The notes under the pieces: generated by a model | Databases searched by the model: none | Seen by the model: only the letters and a program-made list of their open reading frames with translations | What the model was told of the DNA's origin: nothing | Program-made: the position numbers and the translations under genes | Shown: positions 5,793 through 6,873 of the stretch, one piece after another | How the letters are laid out: each line of letters begins with the position of its first letter | How positions within the stretch are numbered: the first letter of the stretch is position 1 | Assembly: GCA_017936025.1 (NCBI GenBank) | Contig: JAGBGL010000061.1 | Location: forward strand, 1 to 6,873 | DNA length: 6,873 nucleotides | Direction: 5' to 3' | Source of the DNA: Bacillota bacterium | Lineage (GTDB): Bacteria > Bacillota > Clostridia > Peptostreptococcales > Anaerovoracaceae

Positions 5793-6395
5793 CTACTTCT
5801 TCATGTCAAATGCAGGATTTATAGCATAGAAATTTTTACTGTTCATTTTATCCTTGATATTTTCAAGAGTCTCTCCGAATCTCTGGAAATGCACGATTTC
5901 CCTCTCCCTGAGGAATCTGATCGGTTCCAGCACATCCGGATCATCTACCATTCTTATGATGTTATCGTACGTTGTACGCGCCTTCTGCTCTGCTGCCATA
6001 TCTTCATGAAGATCCGTAAGAGGATCGCCCTTTACCGCGAAAGAAAGCGCATCAAACGGGAAGCCCGCTGCAGCCTGAGGATAAACACCTGCAGTGTGAT
6101 CAACAAAATATGCTTCCATACCCGCCCTTTTTATTTCTTCTTCCGTCATGCCGCGTGTCAGCTGGTGGATGATCGCGCTCACCATCTCAAGGTGGTTAAG
6201 TTCTTCGCTTCCGATGTCCGTTAAAGCCGCCTTGGCTTCGTCATACGGCATAGAATATCTCTGATGCAGATATCTCTGGGAAGCTGCAAGCTCACCATCC
6301 GGACCCCCTACCTGAGAGATAATAAATTTGGCAATGGCCGGATCAGGATTCTTTATATTTACCGGAAACTGCAATCTCTTTTCATACGTCCACAT
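5793..6395 (-). CDS. cotJC: Spore coat protein CotJC, manganese catalase family
   Basis: This 200-residue protein matches CotJC, a spore-coat component homologous to dimanganese catalases, which break down hydrogen peroxide. The N-terminal MWTYEKRLQFPVNIKNPDP is characteristic. The five metal ligands of manganese catalases appear intact: E35 (in GGPDGELAASQRY), E65 and H68 (in SEELNHLEM), E136 (in AAEQKARTTY) and H169 (in REREIVHFQRFGE). The protein is shorter than free-standing manganese catalases of roughly 260-300 residues, as is normal for CotJC. Activity is therefore plausible, but it is inferred. The start lies 3 nt after the cotJB stop, with AAGGAGAG inside the end of cotJB as ribosome binding site. 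It is the last gene of cotJABC. In Bacillus this operon is transcribed in the mother cell under sigma-E and the protein sits in the coat; the promoter here is outside the window. Confidence 0.95.
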   Translation of the reverse strand: MWTYEKRLQFPVNIKNPDPAIAKFIISQVGGPDGELAASQRYLHQRYSMPYDEAKAALTDIGSEELNHLEMVSAIIHQLTRGMTEEEIKRAGMEAYFVDHTAGVYPQAAAGFPFDALSFAVKGDPLTDLHEDMAAEQKARTTYDNIIRMVDDPDVLEPIRFLREREIVHFQRFGETLENIKDKMNSKNFYAINPAFDMKK

Positions 6396-6398
6396 ATA

Positions 6399-6653
6399 CT
6401 AGCACTCTCCTTCCCACGGCCACGGACCCTGTACCCAGGACCAGTCTTCACATTTGCCGTTCACACCCTCGTAAGACAGCGGACCATAGCATTTCTCATA
6501 TTCTGCCTTTGCTTCGAGATAGAGCTTCTTATACTTCTCAAAATCAGCAAGTGCTTCACAGCATCTATTCTGGTTATCCAGGAATAATCCTGCTTCTATC
6601 ATCATAAAGTGCAGCTGCTGTATCTTCCGGAGCAGCATGATTTTTTCATTCAT
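6399..6653 (-). CDS. cotJB: Spore coat protein CotJB
   Basis: This small 84-residue acidic and aromatic protein matches the CotJB family. Near the N-terminus, LLRKIQQLHFMMIEAGLFLD (7-26) is the family's helical segment. It continues through a charged EKYKKLYLEAKAEYEKCYGP stretch and ends in WSWVQGPWPWEGEC, the recognisable tryptophan-rich tail. In Bacillus, CotJB interacts with CotJC-associated coat assembly; a precise biochemical role is not known. The start at 6653 overlaps the cotJA stop as ATGA, and GGGAGGTG lies 8 nt upstream, indicating translational coupling. The frame is open further upstream to 6743, but that part simply overlaps cotJA in another frame and has no family similarity. 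The stop lies 3 nt before cotJC. Confidence 0.92.
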   Translation of the reverse strand: MNEKIMLLRKIQQLHFMMIEAGLFLDNQNRCCEALADFEKYKKLYLEAKAEYEKCYGPLSYEGVNGKCEDWSWVQGPWPWEGEC

Positions 6654-6850
6654 TTGCACACACCTCCCACAAACGGCAGATTCAGCTCCGCAAACATGGT
6701 TCCTGCTTTCAGTGCTTTTTCCGGAGCATAAGTCAGTCTCCATTTCTGCATCGGAACTGTCGCTATAGCAAGAGGAAGCTCATATTCTGATTTCATATTT
6801 TCACATATTCCCGCATCCACATAGCGGCCGGAATTATAATTATAACTCAA
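6650..6850 (-). CDS. cotJA: Spore coat associated protein CotJA (TTG start)
   Basis: This short protein of about 66 residues is recognised as CotJA by LPLAIATVPMQKW followed by YAPEKALKAGTMFAELNLPF. Its position as first gene of the cotJA-cotJB-cotJC set supports the call. It is thought to help place CotJC in the spore coat. No ATG occurs in a good position: an in-frame TGA lies just upstream of the ribosome binding site, and the first ATG is at 6796. TTG codons occur at 6856 and 6850. I prefer 6850 because AAAGGAG then lies 9 nt upstream, against only 3 nt for 6856; the alternative adds two residues. Starting at 6796 would leave the conserved core intact but has a poorer site. The gene ends in the ATGA overlap with cotJB. 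Its promoter lies beyond the right edge. Confidence 0.88.
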   Translation of the reverse strand: MSYNYNSGRYVDAGICENMKSEYELPLAIATVPMQKWRLTYAPEKALKAGTMFAELNLPFVGGVCK

Positions 6851-6859
6851 GTTCAAAAA

Positions 6860-6866
6860 CTCCTTT
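6860..6866 (-). promoter_or_regulatory. Ribosome binding site that decides the cotJA TTG start
   Basis: AAAGGAG on the minus strand lies 9 nt before TTG 6850 and 3 nt before TTG 6856. This strong site supports initiation at a TTG, preferably 6850, rather than at the first ATG 54 nt further on. Confidence 0.75.
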
Positions 6867-6873
6867 CAATTGA

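Noticed and set aside
6654..6743. Extended start for cotJB
   Set aside because: The additional 30 codons are cotJA read in another frame; the ATGA overlap with a good ribosome binding site gives the true start.

Overview
This window looks like chromosomal DNA from an endospore-forming member of the Clostridia (Bacillota). The evidence is a complete cotJA-cotJB-cotJC spore-coat operon, strong AAAGGAG-type ribosome binding sites, short intergenic regions with sigma-A-like promoters and intrinsic terminators, and clostridial versions of YlmH-type S4, cytidylate kinase-like and NhaC-family proteins. I cannot name a genus from sequence alone. All eight genes lie on the minus strand, so the window is read from right to left.

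Layout from upstream (right) to downstream (left). (1) cotJA, cotJB and cotJC (about 6850 to 5793) are tightly packed with a 4-nt overlap and a 3-nt gap, and close with a strong terminator at 5757-5786. (2) A YtcJ-type metal-dependent amidohydrolase (5666-4038) is followed after 66 nt by an NhaC-family membrane transporter (3971-2586). They probably form one catabolic or uptake unit, with an extended -10 promoter before the first gene and a small hairpin after the second. (3) A single CDP-alcohol phosphatidyltransferase (2459-1890) has a near-consensus promoter and a terminator. (4) A single cytidylate kinase-like protein (1764-1126) has its own extended -10 promoter and a terminator. (5) A YlmH-like S4-domain RNA-binding protein (1021-254) is followed 23 nt later by a DUF5662-family gene that starts at 230 and runs out of the window at base 1.

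Functionally this is a set of small independent transcription units rather than one pathway. The CotJ proteins belong to the spore coat, and CotJC keeps every manganese-catalase ligand. The amidohydrolase/NhaC pair suggests import and hydrolysis of an unidentified small molecule. The phosphatidyltransferase belongs to membrane phospholipid synthesis, and the S4 protein belongs to ribosome or RNA-linked functions.

No mobile element, CRISPR array, tRNA, rRNA or convincing riboswitch was seen, and no stretch over 300 bases lacks a gene. I see no clear sign of a wholly new system. The points most worth following are the amidohydrolase/NhaC pair with its mutually exclusive leader hairpins, and the S4/DUF5662 gene pair.
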